From NCBI RefSeq assembly GCF_020889785.1, contig NZ_JACMYK010000036.1, positions 1-54,447 on the forward strand: DNA of 54,447 nt. Direction: 5' to 3'. The position numbers were made by a program, and so were the translations under genes. Below the pieces are notes generated by a model, which was not told the DNA's origin, did not search any database, and saw only the letters and a list, made by a program, of their open reading frames with translations. Position 1 is the stretch's first letter. The number at the start of each line of letters is the position of its first letter. Origin of the DNA: Bradyrhizobium acaciae (lineage in GTDB: Bacteria; Pseudomonadota; Alphaproteobacteria; Rhizobiales; Xanthobacteraceae). Below are positions 28,522 to 36,910 of this stretch, one piece after another.

Positions 28522-29271
28522 TCAGACCTGTGCGAAGCCGCCGTCAACGAACAGTTCCGCGCCATTCACGAACGAGCTCTTGTCGGATGCTAGGAATAGA
28601 ACTGCCTCAGCGATCTCGCTCGGCAGCCCTACCCTTCCGGTCGGCGCTACATCGCTGTGACCTTTCAAGAAGCCAGCCATCTGGTCTTCGGTCATGCCGA
28701 AACCGTCGTAGGCCGGCGTCGGCACCGTACCTGGGCTCACGACGTTTACGCGAATTTTCCTATCTCTCAGATCGACGCTCCAGCCGCGTGCAAACGACCT
28801 GATCGCGGCCTTGGTCGCTGCGTACACGCTGAACGCCGGCGTTCCTTTTATGGCCGCGATCGAAGCGTTCAGCACGATCGCAGATCCCTCGCCCATGAGG
28901 GGCAGGGCCTTCTGTACGGTGAACAGGGTTCCACGCACGTTGACGCCAAAAGTCTTGTCGAAGTGGGCCTCGGTTATCGTCCCTAAAGGGGCGAATTCGC
29001 CGAGGCCAGCATTTGCGAAGAGAATATCCAAGCGTCCCTTGACCTCCTTGATCTCCTCGAAGAGGCGATCAAGGTCGCCGAGATTGGCAATATCGCCCCT
29101 AATGCCCTTGGCGTTCGATCCGATCGCCGCGACAGCATTCTCGAGTTCTGCCTGTCGCCTTCCCGTAATGAAGACAAACGCACCTTCCTTCGCGAACAGC
29201 TTGGCAGTTTCTAACCCGATGCCGCTGCTACCTCCGGTGATCAGCGCGATCTTTCCTGACAATCGATCCAT
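28522..29271 (-). CDS. SDR-family oxidoreductase (classical)
   Basis: A 249-residue short-chain dehydrogenase: cofactor motif TGGSSGIG (12-19), FANAGLG (about 86-91), and the catalytic N111, S137, Y150 and K154 (SVYAATKA). FVNGAELFVDGGFAQV at the end is the usual C terminus. R38-R39 after strand 2 (FITGRR) suggests NADP(H). It is last in a three-gene unit with a metallo-beta-lactamase-fold protein and an alpha/beta hydrolase. Codon use is less GC-biased than in core neighbours, hinting at transfer. Substrate unknown. Confidence 0.9.
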   Translation of the reverse strand: MDRLSGKIALITGGSSGIGLETAKLFAKEGAFVFITGRRQAELENAVAAIGSNAKGIRGDIANLGDLDRLFEEIKEVKGRLDILFANAGLGEFAPLGTITEAHFDKTFGVNVRGTLFTVQKALPLMGEGSAIVLNASIAAIKGTPAFSVYAATKAAIRSFARGWSVDLRDRKIRVNVVSPGTVPTPAYDGFGMTEDQMAGFLKGHSDVAPTGRVGLPSEIAEAVLFLASDKSSFVNGAELFVDGGFAQV

Positions 29272-29319
29272 GTCGGCCTCCGGCTTCGGAGTGATTGGTG
29301 AATCCGATGTCGCTTGCGG

Positions 29320-30288
29320 TCACACGCCTTCGTAGACCAGTCGGGTGAAGAAGGCGGGATCGATGACGAAGTTGCCGAATTTGGCGTCGAAGGCGGCTGT
29401 CGGTTTGGCCGCTACCGTCTCGTCGCGTGAGCGCCCCTGCTTCTTGAGGGCGGCTACGTTGTCGCGGGTGCCCGCCAGCATGTCGCGGAATTCGCGGAGC
29501 TCGGCCCTCGTGCCGAGCGCCTTGCCGTGGCCGGCGATGATGATGGTCTCGTCGCTGGTCGCCGCGAGATTGGCATCGGAGGCTGCGATCATCCCGTCGA
29601 TGCTTCCGCCGGTCGAATAGTCGATGAACGGATAGATGCCGTTCCAGAACGTATCGGCTAGATGCGCGACATTTGCTTCGGGAAACGTCACGGAGATGTC
29701 GCTGTCGGTATGCGCCTGACCGTAGTGTTTGAGGGCGATCGTCGAGCCATTGAGCTTGAGGCTGCGCTCGTCGGCGAACGTTTCGGTCGGAAGTCCAGCC
29801 GGCGGCAGCGCGAGGAAATTGTAGTCCCATTCCTCCACGCGCTGCACCTGGGACAGGTATTTGCGCGTGTTGTCCTGGGCGATGATCTTCGCGCCGGCCG
29901 CGTTGAGCCAGGCGTTGCCGTCGGTATGGTCAAAATGCCAATGGGTGTTGATCAGGTGCGTGATCGGCTCGGCACCGAGTTCAGCAAGGGCCTTCGTCAT
30001 TTGCGGGCGGGAGACGGCGATGCCGGCGTCGATCAGCACCTTGCCATCGGGACCCGTCAGCACGGCTACTGTCCCGCCGGAGCCTTCGAGCGCACAGATG
30101 TTGCCGCGCAGCTTGTGCGTGACGATCGGCGCCGAGGCGGCGCTGTCTTTGATCAGGCTGACGATGCCGCGCGCCTCAGCGAAGGCCTGTCGCGGCGTCA
30201 GCCAGGCTCCCGCGGTTGCGGAGGCCGCGCCTCCGATGCAGCACAGACAGAAGCCACGCCGCGATATGGAATGTTGTCTCGAGATCAT
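29320..30288 (-). CDS. Tat-exported metallo-beta-lactamase-fold protein (quinoprotein relay-like)
   Basis: A 322-residue MBL-fold hydrolase. The zinc motif HxHxDH is H116, H118, D120, H121 in NTHWHFDHTDG; later LADTFWNGIYPF and IIAGHGK supply further ligands. The N terminus SISRRGFCLCCIGG has twin Arg (R10, R11) followed by a hydrophobic stretch and AFA, which looks like a Tat signal ending near residue 37. Periplasmic location is inferred. It starts 7 bases after the alpha/beta hydrolase gene, so the two share an mRNA. Confidence 0.88.
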   Translation of the reverse strand: MISRQHSISRRGFCLCCIGGAASATAGAWLTPRQAFAEARGIVSLIKDSAASAPIVTHKLRGNICALEGSGGTVAVLTGPDGKVLIDAGIAVSRPQMTKALAELGAEPITHLINTHWHFDHTDGNAWLNAAGAKIIAQDNTRKYLSQVQRVEEWDYNFLALPPAGLPTETFADERSLKLNGSTIALKHYGQAHTDSDISVTFPEANVAHLADTFWNGIYPFIDYSTGGSIDGMIAASDANLAATSDETIIIAGHGKALGTRAELREFRDMLAGTRDNVAALKKQGRSRDETVAAKPTAAFDAKFGNFVIDPAFFTRLVYEGV

Positions 30289-30295
30289 GGCGGCC

Positions 30296-31120
30296 TCAGC
30301 TCTCGATGAACGCGAGAAGATCGGCGTTGATGGTCTCGGCCTGCGTGGTCGGCATGCCGTGAGGAAAGCCCTTGTAAGTCTTGAGTGTGCCGTTCTTCAG
30401 AAGCTTGGCGGACAGCGGTCCGGCATCGGCGTAAGGAACGATCTGATCGTCCTCGCTGTGCATCACCAGTACCGGGATGGTGATCTTCCCCAAGTCGGCG
30501 GTGAAATCGGTCTGCGAGAATGCAACGATTCCGTCGTAGTGGGCCTTGGCGCCGCCCATCATGCCCTGGCGCCACCAGTTCTGGATGGTCGCCTCCGAGG
30601 GCTTCGCGCCCGGTCGGTTGTAGTTGTAGAAAGGTCCCGCCGCCACGGCGCGATAGAACTCCGAGCGGTTCGTGGCGAGCTGCGCCTGGAAGTCGTCGAA
30701 CACTTCCTTGGGAAGTCCGCCCGGATTGGCGTCGGTCCTCACCATCAGCGGCGGCACCGCGCTGATGATGGCTGCCTTGGCGACGCGGTTGTCGCCGTGA
30801 CGCGCGAGGTAGCGCACCACTTCGCCGCCGCCCGTCGAATGACCGACATGGATCGCGTTCTGCAGTTCGAGCTGACCCGTGACCGCCGCGAGGTCGTCAG
30901 CGTAGTGGTCCATGTCGTGACCGTCGCCGACCTGGGAGGAGCGACCGTGGCCGCGCCTGTCGTGAGCGATGACGCGATAGCCCTTACCGAGGAAGAAGAG
31001 CAGTTGCGCGTCCCAGTCGTCGGCCGACAGCGGCCAGCCGTGACTGAAGACGATCGGCTGTCCCTTGCCCCAATCCTTGTAGAAGATCTCGACGCCATCT
31101 TTGGTCGTGACGGTGCTCAT
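30296..31120 (-). CDS. Alpha/beta hydrolase (non-heme chloroperoxidase / aryl esterase type)
   Basis: A 274-residue hydrolase. The nucleophile elbow is GHSTGGG with S95; the acid is D225 in HSEDDQIVPY and the His is H254 in GFPHGMPTT. FSHGWPLSADDWDAQLLFF and IAHDRRGHGRSSQ are characteristic of cofactor-free haloperoxidase/esterase enzymes. Cytoplasmic, with no signal. First gene of a unit transcribed away from the LysR regulator at 31246, which is probably its regulator. Confidence 0.92.
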   Translation of the reverse strand: MSTVTTKDGVEIFYKDWGKGQPIVFSHGWPLSADDWDAQLLFFLGKGYRVIAHDRRGHGRSSQVGDGHDMDHYADDLAAVTGQLELQNAIHVGHSTGGGEVVRYLARHGDNRVAKAAIISAVPPLMVRTDANPGGLPKEVFDDFQAQLATNRSEFYRAVAAGPFYNYNRPGAKPSEATIQNWWRQGMMGGAKAHYDGIVAFSQTDFTADLGKITIPVLVMHSEDDQIVPYADAGPLSAKLLKNGTLKTYKGFPHGMPTTQAETINADLLAFIES

Positions 31121-31212
31121 CGTTGAACTCCCGTTTTCTGCGGCCGATCGGACCGGACTTCTTCACGGGTACCGCGTTGCAGCGCGGCTGTGCAGCCCGT
31201 AAGATCGAGAAG

Positions 31213-31228
31213 GAACTTCCCAAAGTTC
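31213..31228. promoter_or_regulatory. Inverted repeat in the LysR/hydrolase divergent promoter
   Basis: GAACTT-CCCA-AAGTTC is a perfect 6-bp inverted repeat, and TTCC-N8-GGAA overlaps it. It ends 17 bases before the chosen LysR start. It is a candidate LysR-type binding site; function not shown. Confidence 0.4.
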
Positions 31229-31245
31229 GGAAAGGTGAGCCTTCC

Positions 31246-32145
31246 GTGGACCGCCTTGAAGCGATGTCGGTGATCATCGCCGTGACCGAGACAGGCAGCA
31301 TCTCGGCCGCTTCGCGTCGCCTAAAATCCCCGGTCGCCACCGTCAGCCGCAAAGTCGCCGAGCTGGAATCCAGGCTGAAGGCCCAGTTGTTTCAGCGGAC
31401 CTCCCGTCGGATGACGCTGACGGATGCCGGACGGTCTTATATCGACGCCTGCAAGCGCATAATCGAGCAGGTCGACGACGCCGAACGGGAGGTGTCGGGG
31501 GAGTACCGAATTCCTAAGGGGGGCTTGGCAGTGACGGCGCCATGGGGTCTCGGCCATACGCATCTGGTGCCGTTGGCCATCGAGTTTCTCCAGGCCTACC
31601 CCGAGATCTCGCTACGGCTCATGTTGACCGATCGCGTAGTGAATACGACCGAGGAGGATATCGATATCGCGATACGGGTCGGGGCGCTGCCCGACAGCGG
31701 CATGATCGCGACCCGGATCGGTTCGATCCGCATCGTCGTTTGCGGAAGCCCTTCATACCTCGAGGCTCGGGGCCGCCCGGGGCAGCTCGCCGACCTTGCC
31801 GACCACGATTGCGTCACCATCGACGATCGCGTTGCGCCGTCCGTCTGGCGCTTCGTGCGAGGCAGTCGGGCTAAGGTAGCGCCGATCAAGTCGCGGCTGT
31901 GCGTCAACACCTCGGAAGCAGCCGTGCTGGCTGCGATCGCCGGCGCCGGATTGACACGGGTGATGTCGTACAAGATGGACGCGGCAAAGCAGGCTGGAAC
32001 GCTTGCCATCGTGCTCGACGACTTCGAACCTGAGCCGCTTCCCGTCCATATCGTCTATTCGCCGCGCAAGCCCATACCGATGAAGCTGCGAGCATTCCTG
32101 AATTGGATGACGCCGCGCCTCAAGACGCGGCTGGCGTTGGACTGA
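31246..32145 (+). CDS. LysR-family transcriptional regulator
   Basis: A 299-residue regulator with N-terminal winged HTH (about 1-60: VTETGSISAASRRLKSPVATVSRKVAELE, LFQRTSRRMTLTDAGRSY) and a type 2 periplasmic-binding-like effector domain (about 88-295). The start is a GTG at 31246 with AAAGGTGAG just upstream; an ATG at 31264 is the alternative. It is divergent from the alpha/beta hydrolase gene, the usual layout for a LysR regulator and its target. The effector is unknown. Confidence 0.92.
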   Translation: MDRLEAMSVIIAVTETGSISAASRRLKSPVATVSRKVAELESRLKAQLFQRTSRRMTLTDAGRSYIDACKRIIEQVDDAEREVSGEYRIPKGGLAVTAPWGLGHTHLVPLAIEFLQAYPEISLRLMLTDRVVNTTEEDIDIAIRVGALPDSGMIATRIGSIRIVVCGSPSYLEARGRPGQLADLADHDCVTIDDRVAPSVWRFVRGSRAKVAPIKSRLCVNTSEAAVLAAIAGAGLTRVMSYKMDAAKQAGTLAIVLDDFEPEPLPVHIVYSPRKPIPMKLRAFLNWMTPRLKTRLALD

Positions 32146-32375
32146 CCTTCCGGCCGCCAGCGCTCAGCCGCCTGCTGCCTCGTCCGTGGGAACCGGGACA
32201 TCCTGGAGGCGGAGGATCGATGCAGAAGAGCGCTGCGGGCGCGAAGGCATACAGGGAATTCGCGGCCCACGATCGGTCGGAAGGCTGGAATGCCTGGATG
32301 ACCTTCGCCATCTCGCCTTCGGAAGCGACCGCAGCCAAGCCGCTCTTAATGTGCGAGCATAATCTCGTCGAAAAT

Positions 32376-32409
32376 TGCGAGGCGCGAATCGATATGCTCG
32401 CGCCTCGCA
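32376..32409 (+). terminator. 12-bp hairpin downstream of the LysR gene
   Basis: TGCGAGGCGCGA (32376-32387) and TCGCGCCTCGCA (32398-32409) are perfect complements with a 10-base loop. It lies 230 bases past the LysR stop. No adjacent T-run is present on the plus strand, so termination is only possible, not shown. Confidence 0.4.
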
Positions 32410-32708
32410 GACTCTCTGCGGCGTTTTATGTGTTTCGAATTGCGCGCTGCCGGAACGCGCGTAATGCGATGAACATCGCAACAATCGATACCGCGATCCT
32501 CGATCGCCGCGTCCGCCGGCATTCAGTGCCCTGCGACAATTCACCGCGATCGCCGAATCGATTGTCCCGATCGCGTCAAGAATCTTTCTAACCTTGAAGC
32601 CGGCAGTCAGAATCACGCCGCATACGCGCAACGCCAACGCGCGAACAATCAAAGCGCAGACTCCGCCGCATCGATGTCGCGTCGCGCGGCAAGCTTCATC
32701 TCCGTTCT

Positions 32709-32725
32709 CTTAGATGCGTTCTAGT
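32709..32725. promoter_or_regulatory. Candidate iron control element (Irr box) before the TonB receptor
   Basis: CTTAGAT-GCG-TTCTAGT matches 10 of 14 arm positions of the rhizobial Irr/ICE consensus TTTAGAA-N3-TTCTAAA as I recall it. It lies about 95 bases before the receptor start codon, a sensible place for iron control of a siderophore receptor. Confidence 0.4.
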
Positions 32726-32820
32726 TGGCGTCACAGCGCGTGATGCTTATGCCCCGGTGGTCACGCTCGAACTTCTCTCCATGTTCGAGATGAAGCCAAG
32801 AAAAAGACTCCGGGGACCTC

Positions 32821-35103
32821 ATGCTTGTCACCTCAAACGTTCCGGGCGCATTTCGACTCGCGTGCGCGTCTCTCCTCCTGACTGCGGTCCCGGCGCTCGC
32901 GCAGTCGCCGGAGCAACCAGCCGCGAGCGGCGCGGCGCCGCTTCCGCCGGTCGTCGTCGCTGCGCCTCAGCATCGGGCCACGCCGGTTCGAAGGCCGTCA
33001 TCGTCGCGGTCGGCACGCTCGTCGGCATCGCCTCAGGCGAGCAGGCGTGAGCATGCGGCGACGCCTGCAGCCATGCCGACCGCCGGCGCGCAGCAGGCGG
33101 CGTTGCCGGTGCCCTATATCGGTGGCCAGGTCGCGCGTGGCGGGCAACTCGGTCTGCTCGGCAACAAGGACTACATGGACACGCCGTACAGCCTGACGAG
33201 CTACACCGAGAAGACGATCCGCGACCAGCAGGCGACCAGCATTGCCGAAGTGCTGACGAACTCCGATCCGTCGGTGCGGGCTGCGATCGGCAGCAGCAAT
33301 CGTTATGACGCGCTGACCATCCGCGGCTTCCGGGTCGAGAACAGCGAAATCGCCTTGAACGGACTCTACGGTCTCGTTCCGGCCTATCGTGTCAACCCGG
33401 CTCCCATCGAGCGCATCGAGCTGCTCAAGGGACCGGCTGCCTTCCTCAACGGCATGGCCCCGCAAGGCAGCATCGGCGGCACCGTCAATGTCGTGACCAA
33501 GCGCGCCGCGGAAGACCTCACGCGCCTGACCGCCGGCTACATCTCGGATGGACGTTTCGGAACCGAGCTGGACCTCGCGCGCCGCTATGGCGAACAAAAG
33601 GAGTGGGACGTCCGCTTCAACGGCGGGATCGATGGCGGCAACACCTCGATCGACCGCCAGGCCACGCGCAACGGCGTGGGCTCGCTCGGCGTCGACTATC
33701 GTGGAGACCGCTTTCGCTGGTCCGCGGACATCATCTCCCAGGACGACTGGATGAAGGCGGCCCAGCGCGGCTACACGCCGGTGCCGGGCATCGCCATGCC
33801 GGGCGCTCCCGATCCGCGCATCAATCTCGCGCAGCCGTTCGACCGTGCGCGGTCGCAGAGCCTGACCGGCCTGACCAGGGCCGAGTACGATCTCAGCAAC
33901 AGCGTCACGGTGTTCGGCGCTGTTGGCGCCAACCAGTTCCGCTACGACAAGCAGGAAGATCCGGGCGCGACGATCCTCAACACCGCGGGTGATGCCTTGG
34001 GCACGTCCCGATTCCAGACCGGCAAGTCGGAGGGCGTCTCCGGTGAGGCGGGTGTCCGCGCGCGCTTCGACACCGGCCCCGTCGGCCATGAGGTCGTGGT
34101 CAGCGGCAGCACGCTCGACCGGACCGACTGGCTCGGCCAGACCAATCATGCGACCTACCTCACCAACATCTACCGGCCGACCTTGTTGACCACCGCCGGC
34201 CCACCGGTATCGACATTCCCCGAGGGCAAGTCCGGCATCCTCGGGCTGCGCAGCGTCGGCGTTGCCGACACCATCACGGCAATGGGCGGCATGCTGCAAG
34301 TGATCGTGGGCGCCCGCCGGCAGCAGGTGATCGCCAACAGCTTCAGTCCCGTCAGCGGCCTGGAAACAACCCACTACGACGACAGCGCAACCTCGCCTTC
34401 GATTGCGCTGATGGTGCGGCCGATCAAGGAGCTTTCGCTCTATGCCAACTACATCGAAGGCCTGACGCCGGGGCCGACGCCGCCGTCCGGCGCGGTGAAC
34501 ACCAATGCGGTGTTCGCGCCCTTCAAGACGCGGCAAGTGGAAGTCGGCGCGAAGCTCGATCTCGGGCGCTTCGGCGCCAGCCTCTCAGCGTTCCAGATCA
34601 GCCTGCCGAGCGGCGTGATCGATCCCATCACCAAGATCTACAGTCTCGATGGCCAGCAGAGAAACCGCGGTATCGAGCTCAATACGTTTGGCGAGGTCGC
34701 GCCCGGCGTCCGTGTGCTTGGTGGCGTGACCTGGCTCGATGCCCGGCTCACCCAGACGCAGGGCCACCTCTACGACGGCAATCGCGCGATCGGCGCGCCC
34801 GACCTGCAGGGCAATCTCGGCGTCGAATGGGATACGCCCTTCGTGCCCGGCCTCACCGCGACGGCGCGTGCCATCTACACCAGCCGGGCCTATGTCAGCG
34901 CCGACAATGTCCAGAGCGTCCCCTCCTGGGCGACCTTCGACATCGGTGCGCGCTACGCGACGACGCTTGCGGGGCGTCCGGCCACGTTCAGGGCGTCGCT
35001 GACCAATCTGTTCGACAAGCACTACTGGATCGGCAATCCGACCGGCTATGTGATCAGCGGCATGCCGCGGACGCTGTGGCTTTCGATGACGGTCGATTTC
35101 TAG
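32821..35103 (+). CDS. TonB-dependent siderophore receptor
   Basis: A 760-residue outer-membrane receptor for ferric siderophores. Residues 1-28 form a signal peptide ending ALAQS. LPPVVVAAP (41-49) resembles a TonB box. A Ser/Arg/Pro/Ala-rich linker of about 50 residues follows. The plug domain (about 115-230) has DTPYSLTSYTEKTIRDQQ, NRYDALTIRGF, RIELLKGPAAFLNG and GGTVNVVTKR. The barrel ends in the terminal Phe (LSMTVDF) used for insertion by the BAM complex. No N-terminal signalling (STN) domain is present and no sigma/anti-sigma pair is nearby. An Irr-type box candidate upstream suggests iron regulation. Confidence 0.93.
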   Translation: MLVTSNVPGAFRLACASLLLTAVPALAQSPEQPAASGAAPLPPVVVAAPQHRATPVRRPSSSRSARSSASPQASRREHAATPAAMPTAGAQQAALPVPYIGGQVARGGQLGLLGNKDYMDTPYSLTSYTEKTIRDQQATSIAEVLTNSDPSVRAAIGSSNRYDALTIRGFRVENSEIALNGLYGLVPAYRVNPAPIERIELLKGPAAFLNGMAPQGSIGGTVNVVTKRAAEDLTRLTAGYISDGRFGTELDLARRYGEQKEWDVRFNGGIDGGNTSIDRQATRNGVGSLGVDYRGDRFRWSADIISQDDWMKAAQRGYTPVPGIAMPGAPDPRINLAQPFDRARSQSLTGLTRAEYDLSNSVTVFGAVGANQFRYDKQEDPGATILNTAGDALGTSRFQTGKSEGVSGEAGVRARFDTGPVGHEVVVSGSTLDRTDWLGQTNHATYLTNIYRPTLLTTAGPPVSTFPEGKSGILGLRSVGVADTITAMGGMLQVIVGARRQQVIANSFSPVSGLETTHYDDSATSPSIALMVRPIKELSLYANYIEGLTPGPTPPSGAVNTNAVFAPFKTRQVEVGAKLDLGRFGASLSAFQISLPSGVIDPITKIYSLDGQQRNRGIELNTFGEVAPGVRVLGGVTWLDARLTQTQGHLYDGNRAIGAPDLQGNLGVEWDTPFVPGLTATARAIYTSRAYVSADNVQSVPSWATFDIGARYATTLAGRPATFRASLTNLFDKHYWIGNPTGYVISGMPRTLWLSMTVDF

Positions 35104-35116
35104 CCGAAATGCGGAA

Positions 35117-35144
35117 GCCCCATCGCGCCTGCGCTCGATGGGGC
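35117..35144. terminator. Hairpin between convergent TonB receptor and GGDEF genes
   Basis: GCCCCATCG (35117-35125) and CGATGGGGC (35136-35144) pair perfectly around a 10-base loop. It lies in the 61-base gap where the two genes converge and may end both transcripts, although T-runs are weak. Confidence 0.5.
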
Positions 35145-35164
35145 AAAGCCGGCTCGACGCGATG

Positions 35165-36769
35165 CTACTCCGCGGCGAGCTTCGCTGGGGCGGGCGGAGA
35201 CCAGCACACGCAGCAATTCCGCCCCTGGGCTTTTGCCTGATACAGCGCCTGGTCGGCGGCGTTCATCAGAGCCTCGATGCCGGACATGCTGACCAAAGCC
35301 TCGGCAACTCCGATGCTGGCGGTGATCCGGAAATCGGCGTCACGCGTTCTCAGCGTTTGCCCGGCGATGCGCTTGCGTATGCGCTCGGCGACGATCCTGG
35401 CGCGCGACAGGGTCGTCTCCGGCAACACGATGGCGAATTCCTCGCCACCGACACGGCCGACGATGTCGGATTTCCGCTTGCCGTGAAGGCACGCGCTGGC
35501 CATTGCCTTGATCGCCTCGTCGCCGATCGCGTGTCCGTAGCGGTCGTTGACGTCCTTGAAGTGATCGATGTCCACCATCAGCACCGATACCGAACGGTAA
35601 TAGCGCTGAAAGCGGCTCCACTCGGCATCCAGCGCGGCGAGGAAGTGCCGTCGATTGTAGAGGCCCGTGAGCGGATCGGTTGTCGCCAGCCGCTCGAGCT
35701 GCTCCGCATTCCGGATCAGATCGGTGACATCGTAATAGGTAATCGCGCGGCCACCGCCTGCGATGGTGGTGCAATGTGCCCGGAGGCGGCGGTCGTCGGG
35801 GGTCTGCAATTCACGCACATGGTCGCCTGCCTTCACCTCGGCGATGCGCTTGCTCGCGAAACCGGCGAGCTCCTTCGCCGTCAGGTTCGGATCGATCGCC
35901 CGCCGCGCGCGCGTGATCAGCGAGGCATAGGACGGACGTGCCGCCGCCGCCCGTTCGTCGATCTCCCAGAACTGCCGAACCTTCTGGTTCATGAAGGTCG
36001 CCTTGAGATCGGCATCGAGCAGCAGGACGCCGTCCTGAACAGTGTCCAGTGCATCGCGCAGCGCCCTCAGCTCGTCGGCCTGGTGGACGATATCGGTGAC
36101 ATCCGTGTAGCTCAGCATGCGGCCGCCGTCGGGCAGCGGAGTGCATTGCACGCGGATGACATCGCCCTTGGTACGGCGCAGATCGGCCTGGGAGCTCTCA
36201 TTTCGTGTGATGCGCTCGATGCGCTCGGCGACATAGGCTTCCATCTGGTCTGCTGGGATATCGTAGGCGCCGGTGTCGCGCCCATGAAACATCAACGCGG
36301 CAAAGGACGGGTGCCGGTCTGCGACCGTATCGGGCAGCGCCCACATCTGCCGGAACGCCCGGTTGATGAAACGGGCAATCAGCCTGGAGTCGAGCAGAAC
36401 GATGCCGAGCGGCACCTGTTCGAGCGCGGCGCGCAGCGCAAGCATCTGGCTGCGCACGATGTGGTCGCCGCCGCGTTCTTCGGATGCACTCTGCTTGGTC
36501 GCCGGCGTGTCGGCGGTCTGCTGGATTTCGAAGGTGGCCCCGATCTGCCGCTCCGATTGCCATGCGAGCTTGCAAGGCAGGATCGCCTGCTCGCTGGGGA
36601 TGGAGAGCTGAAAGTGCTCGGGGACGCCGAGCGCACTTTCCAGCTCGATCGTTGCGCCCTCGTCCGTGATGCGTCGAACGACGCAGTCGATGGTGGACTG
36701 GCCGAAGTTGAAGATGACCTTGGCGGTCAGCAGCGTGCGGCCACGGACTTTGAGATCGGGCACTGGCAT
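35165..36769 (-). CDS. Diguanylate cyclase: PilZ-like, two PAS-like and GGDEF domains
   Basis: GGDEF proteins make cyclic di-GMP. The 534-residue protein has an N-terminal PilZ-like segment (about 8-85, VVRRITDEGATIEL, CKLAWQSERQIGATFE), two PAS-like sensor segments (about 112-228 and 240-352), then a GGDEF domain (about 362-528). The active site is GGEEF (443-447) and the inhibitory I-site RxxD is intact at 434-437 (RKSD). ATTDPLTGLYNRRHF and VDIDHFKDVNDRYGHAIGDE are classic. It has no membrane segment. I chose ATG at 36769 (MPVPDLKVRG). The PilZ c-di-GMP motif is degenerate. Confidence 0.92.
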   Translation of the reverse strand: MPVPDLKVRGRTLLTAKVIFNFGQSTIDCVVRRITDEGATIELESALGVPEHFQLSIPSEQAILPCKLAWQSERQIGATFEIQQTADTPATKQSASEERGGDHIVRSQMLALRAALEQVPLGIVLLDSRLIARFINRAFRQMWALPDTVADRHPSFAALMFHGRDTGAYDIPADQMEAYVAERIERITRNESSQADLRRTKGDVIRVQCTPLPDGGRMLSYTDVTDIVHQADELRALRDALDTVQDGVLLLDADLKATFMNQKVRQFWEIDERAAAARPSYASLITRARRAIDPNLTAKELAGFASKRIAEVKAGDHVRELQTPDDRRLRAHCTTIAGGGRAITYYDVTDLIRNAEQLERLATTDPLTGLYNRRHFLAALDAEWSRFQRYYRSVSVLMVDIDHFKDVNDRYGHAIGDEAIKAMASACLHGKRKSDIVGRVGGEEFAIVLPETTLSRARIVAERIRKRIAGQTLRTRDADFRITASIGVAEALVSMSGIEALMNAADQALYQAKAQGRNCCVCWSPPAPAKLAAE

Positions 36770-36910
36770 GACGGCGTTTCCAAATGGACCTGCACCATTC
36801 GAAACCCGCCGAGGCAATGAAGACTTAATATTTCTCGTGTGATCGGGGTTCCTGCCTAACGTTCGGTTGACGCGAACCGGCGACTTCGCGGCAACTCCCA
36901 CGCGTCTCCG

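Larger units (their letters stand above)
32146..32820. other. Gene-free stretch between the LysR gene and the TonB-dependent receptor
   Basis: About 675 bases with no gene I can support. It contains a perfect 12-bp hairpin at 32376-32409 and an Irr-type iron box candidate at 32709-32725. An ORF beginning at 32221 has a good ribosome-binding site but an implausible protein and runs through the hairpin. The region probably includes the promoter of the receptor gene. Confidence 0.5.

Noticed and set aside
32221..32591. Possible small gene with a GGAGG-type ribosome-binding site after the LysR gene
   Set aside because: The predicted protein changes character after 30 residues, runs through a 12-bp hairpin and has Arg/Ser-rich ends with no recognisable family. 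A good Shine-Dalgarno match alone is not enough.
32998..34536. A 512-codon minus-strand frame inside the TonB receptor gene
   Set aside because: The plus strand encodes a receptor with signal peptide, plug and barrel, so the opposite frame is a shadow.
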